In this document: one piece after another, positions 59,200 through 64,000 of the stretch
Layout: each line of letters begins with the position of its first letter
How positions within the stretch are numbered: the stretch's first letter is position 1
DNA from: Adineta ricciae
Taxonomy: Eukaryota > Rotifera > Eurotatoria > Adinetida > Adinetidae
Assembly: GCA_905250025.1 (NCBI GenBank)
Contig: CAJNOJ010000065.1
Span: forward strand, 1-64,000
DNA length: 64,000 bases
Direction of reading: 5' to 3'
Made by a program: the position numbers and the translations under genes
The notes under the pieces: generated by a model
What the model saw: the letters and a program-made list of their open reading frames with translations, nothing else
Database searches by the model: none
Told to the model about the DNA's origin: nothing

Positions 59200-61689
59200 G
59201 ATATCTGCAAATTTCTATAAACAAATACGCATAAGCATCTAGTTTAATTGTCTAATCGAGTAAAGAATGTAGGAGTAAAGATGAAACGGATTTAGCGCAA
59301 TTTTTCATATAACCGCATATATCTATCTTATTTCTATTCTCGTCACTCGTATATCTTGTCTTCGATAGGATCTTTTGTTGAAACTACAAGTTACACGCGT
59401 CGACCGCTAGCACAGATAACAACAGCAGTTTTTCTTCGATGTAGAAGTAAAACGAGAAACGAAGAGAAATATGGCGAAAGAGCAAGATTCTTTTGACAAG
59501 ATATGCGTCTATCTAGATTTTTTTCTATTACCTATTCCTCTCTCTCTTTTCTAGCTTGACGTACAAGGCAATTTGTGTTTCGTTGTATATATGTATGAGT
59601 AGGTTTCCTTCTTTCTCTCTCTCTCCCTTTCTACTGTAATGTAATGGCTAATCAGATAAATGCATTCATGCGAGAGACACAGAGAGAGAGAGAGAGAGCG
59701 GGAGAGAAAAGAAGATGTTCGCGCTAGTCAAACGAACACTATTGACTTTTCTCTCTCTTTTTTTTCTCTTCTTTTCCTGTCTTGGATGCGTGTGAAGTGC
59801 TATATGATATTAGATTGGTTGACTGAGTGCAGATACATTTTTGTCCAATCGTAGAGAAGAAAGATGTTATCTGATTGGAAAAAAGAAAAGAAGAAAAACA
59901 ACGATAATTATTCTGACTGCTATTATTTCTTCACTGTATTCAATCAAGTGGATATTTGCGAAAAATGAATATTAATTAATATTCAATATTTCTAACAAGA
60001 TCATTTTGATGTAGATAAGAATACGAAAAAAATGTATCTTTATTGATTCATCAAAGTCATCTATTCACAAAGCGGCATTTTCATGTAGCAAATTCATATT
60101 TATTCAAAAGCATTCAGTTCGATGAATGATGCGACAGTTCATAGTTAAAAGACATTTTCTTTTTTGCACATATCTATCTGGGTGACCACCAGCCGAGAGC
60201 ATTTTTGCGAGTGAATAGATCGATATTGAACAACAGAGAACATTTCCCGATCTAAAAATTCTTTTCGAATGAATTTGCAGATCGAGCAAAATTGGAAATT
60301 ATTTCGTTGATATTCGATGTATTTTCTTTTTTGCTTGATGGCGACGTTAATGTTTATTTATCTACATATACGATCAATCATTCAATTAATCGAGAACGTA
60401 AAAAGGGAAGGAGAGACGAGTGTGACATACCATACAGGTAAACTATGAATATATCTACGTATATGTATAAATGAAATCATTTTTCGAGACGACGAATGAA
60501 AGTGCGAGTCCATTAGATGACAGTTAATCGACAGGCGAACGCAACTGTCACCCATGAACGAGTCCATAAATCCTACGCAATGATGATTCATTTGTCGTCA
60601 GAATGAAAAAAATCGCTTGTAGGAAAATTTCTCACTTCACGTACGGAGATTTTCTTTTTGTTTTTGACTTATTATTCGTCATGAATTCTTCTTCTCATCC
60701 AATAAAATGATAATTAGATCATTTGCAAAAGAAAGAAAATGGCTTCTCACAATACAAATGAAGCATAGAGGTATGCCCGAGGGTGGGCGTTACCGACTCT
60801 AACACATTTTTCTTGTCTGTGTTGGATACGTATTGATGGCGTACTAAAGAAATGAACTAAGGAAAAGAATGGCAGATAAATCGATACTTGTGGGTGTTAC
60901 ATCCATGCAGATAGATAGACACTTGGCGGAATAACAACAGCGACAACAAACCGTTCGCTCTTGCCAATTATATCTTCTTGTTATTCTACTTTGACGCAAA
61001 CTGAACAGATAATAAACTGACACGATGCAAATGAAACATCTGTGTTGATGAATAAAACAAATGTTTTATTTCTAGAAAAGACAACACAATCGTCCTCAAA
61101 TCTTCTTTTCAGTTCATCTATTCCACGCTTTCATCGATGAGATCGAGCCAAAGACAAGTAAGCCATTTATACACTCTCCGATCATTTCTCATATGAATTA
61201 ATCATCAAAACTGTTCATTTCTCTGACAAGATCCTCCCATCTATTTCTTAACTCCAAATGCATATTTGACATAAAGAGAGATCGATGAGTGTCTCTATCT
61301 CATTCGCTTGTAATTATGGTTAAACGAACGTGAAAGTATCGTTTTTTTTTGCCGACAAACATATCTCCTCCTCATCCTCCAACCAACAGCTGACTAACAT
61401 TTATCAGTCGACATTTCGATTCCTATCTTGATAGACTGATTGTCATAGAAACAGACTCAAGATACACGCATGCCGAAAAGAAGGAAACCCGCCGCGAGTA
61501 CATTTCATAATAATAGAGTCTCGCTTTCATCAGATTCGTTTCAATGAATTTATCATCGACTCCGCCTATTGAAAATATAATTATTCGATGGTAGTCATTA
61601 GACATGTATATATATATTCAAATGAATGATAATGTAGAGAGAAGGAAGAGATAATTATTTATTTAAGTTGAACACAAATCATTAGACAA
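59200..61689. other. Gene-free stretch upstream of the GATA gene
   Basis: About 2.5 kb containing the GATA promoter side and the 3' end of the next gene. It holds (CT)n near 59614-59626 and (AG)n at 59681-59698. No gene was supported. This is a natural place for GATA enhancers. Confidence 0.5.
59681..59698. repeat. (AG)n microsatellite
   Basis: About nine tandem AG units upstream of the GATA gene, in non-coding DNA. Confidence 0.8.
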
Positions 61690-63485
61690 TTATTTCTTCT
61701 TCTTTTTACTCTCTTTTCCACCCGATTTTTCCTTTTTACTATCTTTCTTGTGATGATCACCACCGCTAGAAGAAAACAAACAATAAATAACTGATGTCGC
61801 CAGACAAATTTGATCGCTCTACGTACTCTTTTTCTTCTTTCTTATCTTTTTTTCTAGAAAATCAAACATCAAACACATTCTTTCATAGATCAAATGATAA
61901 ACTTACGATTCATGTGTTTTCTCCTTTTTCTTCTTCTCTTCACTCTCCTTCGATTCAACATCTTTGGATGCTTTTGCTGCATGCGGTGGGTTCAATGTAG
62001 CCATAGGTTTAGCTGATTCGTCAAAAGATTTCTTCTCTTCAGTTGTTAAGTGATGATCGATTATTTGTGGTCTAATTGAACAAAAAGCATAAAACAAAGA
62101 GAATTTCAGTAGAAAACTACTTACGGTACTTTGATTTGTGGCGATGGAACTAGAACAGATCCTGATATAGAAGAAACAGTCCATCCGATACACGAAAAAC
62201 ATACCATATTCTGAATTTTGAAAAGGTTCCAGATGACCATTGGGAGCTGACGATGATTTGTGAGACACAGTTATTGCTGTTGTTGATGATGGCTGTAAAG
62301 GATATCATTATATGATTTGATTGAGAAGTTTTCGACTTACTTGCGGTTCATTTTGTGTGGGTGGGTGCGATTTGTCTGTTTGATATTGATTACCTTTCTG
62401 CAATAACATGACAAGTTGTCCTTCAGTTAGACCTTGCGGTAATTGCGATGGTGAATAAATATGACGACGAACGTTAATTGCATTAGAACGATCAATAGGT
62501 ATATTGTTTGGAAAGAATTGTCCTGATTGCGGAGCATCTCGAATGATTAGAACGAATTAACAAAGGAAAAATTCAGATCTTGCTCATTCTATTTACATGG
62601 CTGTCGATCTCGTTCGTTTCCGTAATAGTTAGGAAACGCTTGAGATAAATTATCAGTTGGATAGTTTTGTAATTGTCCGTCGTACGGATTTTGATACTGA
62701 GGACTATAATCATTATATTGATTTAAAGGTCGATAATTACTATAGTGTGAAGGAATATTCTATAATTAAATGACACTTGTAAAAAGTGAAAAAAACAACG
62801 ACGACGACGACGGAAATCATACTCGTGGTGAATGTCCATAAGGCGCTAGACCATTTTTTATATCACGCATCATTGATACATCCTCATAATCAATTAAAAC
62901 CATGTTATTATCTACTCGTTTGTCTGATATGCGATTCAGTGTGTTGGTTGGTACATAAACCTAAAACGATGTCATCGATTTGATCTGCCGTCAATATTAC
63001 TGACATACTTCATAGACTGATAGTTCATCATCGCTGTGCTGCATGATATGGTAATCGTTTTGATATTTCACAGGTCGGGGATATTGATAATTATCAATAG
63101 TATCATCTCGATAGTATCTCGAACGATCTGTTCTTGTTGAAGAATCTCTTTCTTGCTGATAACCTCTCCGCCGGTAGATGTTTTCATATTCTCTCTCTTG
63201 TCTCGAATTGAGATATTCGTCATTTTTGAGATCGTAGATTTGCTCGTCATTTCGATCGTCCAAGTAACTTCTCGATTGCTGCTGAGATTTGCTTTGAGTT
63301 TTATTGCATAATTCTCGCATGAGATTATTTTCCAATCGACGAATTTCTGGTATTTCAACATCATCATCATCGCGATTGATACATAATAGAAAACAATTGT
63401 CCAGGTAGCGATCACGATGATTCGGTGATCGAACAGGATCACTTGATGGTTGAGGTGAGAGACCTTGACGATCTCGAAACACCAT
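61690..63485 (-). CDS. Unrecognised charged protein with Tyr/Asp/Arg-rich N-terminus and Lys-rich C-terminus
   Basis: About seven exons with short introns; the first three are 63009-63485, 62823-62960 and 62597-62759, joining in frame. The protein is roughly 420 residues. Residues 1-160 are very polar with many Arg, Asp, Tyr and Gln, probably disordered or helical. Residues 160-205 look the most conserved (EVYVPTNTLNRISDKRVDNN, then MVLIDYEDVSMMRD). The middle is Tyr/Asn/Pro-rich (repeats like YNDYSPQYQNPYDG). Another ordered-looking patch is LPQGLTEGQLVMLLQKG. The C-terminus is Lys/Glu-rich and ends SKKKKK. The start is the ATG at 63485; the open frame upstream has no ATG. I do not recognise a family. 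The middle patches could be short binding motifs in a scaffold. Confidence 0.72.
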
Positions 63486-64000
63486 GGCAAAATGTCGGTC
63501 ACAGAAGGTCAAAAAATGAAAATTTGTATTACTACTATTCGATCGAATATTAAGTAAAACAAAAATAGGTAAAAGTTCGCGCGCGCGACTTCTGTGCAGA
63601 TTTCAATATAGTTTCTGGCTTTTGTCAAAACGAGCATTGGACCTATTTAAGTACAGATCTAATGAGATTTCTATCCAGTCAAAGAAGATGTTGTACATAT
63701 CGTCTGCGACATTGTTATGACACGTGATAGAGCGGAAGTAATGCTGCGACGCTTGGATGTGTTCTGTTAATAATAGATACAAGAGTTGGAAAATTGGATA
63801 ATTACTATCGGAGACTTTCACAGACAATTAAATCTTTCTCAATGGCTATTTTTAATAGAACTTTTACAATTGTAATTTGTCGGCGTATGCAATTATACGA
63901 TTTGATTATCTAAAGAAAAGTCTTCAATAAAGGAAGATCGACAGGTTTTTTGTACCCGTAAGTAACTTTTCTTCTTTAAAACTGAGTTATTAGGATTATC
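63486..64000. other. Window end, possible exon of a further minus-strand gene
   Basis: The stretch 63603-63827 on the minus strand is open for about 74 codons and reads like protein (FQLLYLLLTEHIQASQHYF, then DMYNIFFDWIEISLDLYL). It has no ATG start, so it would be a terminal exon of a gene entering from beyond 64000. Splice context is unclear, and no family is recognised. Confidence 0.25.

Noticed and set aside
1-64000. CRISPR arrays, tRNA or rRNA genes, telomeric repeats
   Set aside because: No regular spaced repeats, cloverleaf-compatible tRNA boxes, rRNA-like blocks or tandem telomere units were seen. A tRNA scan would be needed to exclude tRNAs fully.

Overview
The window is nuclear genomic DNA from an animal. 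It is AT-rich, with protein-coding genes cut by many very short GT-AG introns, mostly about 45 to 65 bases. It carries animal gene families (GATA factor, nuclear receptors, a rhodopsin-type GPCR, GLUT-type sugar carriers, ACOX, RRP12, EXD3). Tiny introns, tight co-oriented gene pairs, an expanded divergent nuclear receptor family and an intron-bearing WrbA-type quinone reductase together fit a rotifer, most likely a bdelloid. That assignment is inference; no diagnostic rotifer sequence (spliced leader, telomere repeat) was found.

Layout: 0.17-0.8 kb, small single-pass membrane protein (+). 1.5-4.5 kb, ABCG half-transporter, 16 exons (+). 5.05-7.4 kb, cytosolic HSP70, 8 exons (+). 7.66-11.8 kb, RRP12, 17 exons (-). 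11.88-14.99 kb, EXD3/Mut-7 homologue (-), only 88 bases upstream of RRP12. 15.27-18.41 and 18.97-21.41 kb, two tandem SLC2/GLUT-like carriers (-); a 1-kb intron of the first holds a small secreted-protein gene on the other strand (16.5-17.05 kb). 22.1-23.06 kb, WrbA-like NAD(P)H:quinone oxidoreductase (-). 25.2-26.5 kb, a solitary nuclear receptor (-). 30.2-31.2 kb, intronless GPCR (-). 32.2-34.4 kb, low-complexity protein with a PDZ-like C-terminus (+). 34.77-37.4 kb, peroxisomal acyl-CoA oxidase (-). 37.8-47.25 kb, four tandem nuclear receptor genes (-), with a candidate inverted-repeat element between the first two. 49.66-53.74 kb, Ser/Asn/Gln-rich protein of unknown function (-). 57.17-59.2 kb, GATA factor of the GATA1/2/3 type (-). 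61.69-63.49 kb, unrecognised charged protein (-). Long gene-free stretches lie at 23-25.2, 26.5-30.2, 47.2-49.6, 53.7-57.2 and 59.2-61.7 kb.

The most interesting region is the nuclear receptor cluster. Copies A and B are almost identical across the exon for the second zinc finger and the intron before it, yet their ligand-binding exons are only about half identical in protein. Copies C and D are almost identical across the exon for the first finger only. This looks like local gene conversion homogenising DNA-binding parts while the ligand-binding parts diverge. Copy D also has a helix-12/AF-2-like peptide encoded just past its stop in another frame. Other notable items are the EXD3-RRP12 pair with a strong acceptor 8 bases before the RRP12 start, and the nested secreted-protein gene. 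In the acyl-CoA oxidase a last intron exposes a peroxisomal SKL terminus.

Exon models were built by hand from splice signals, reading-frame continuity and family similarity. Sums of exon lengths divide by three for the small membrane protein, ABCG, HSP70, RRP12, the nuclear receptors and the Ser/Asn-rich gene.
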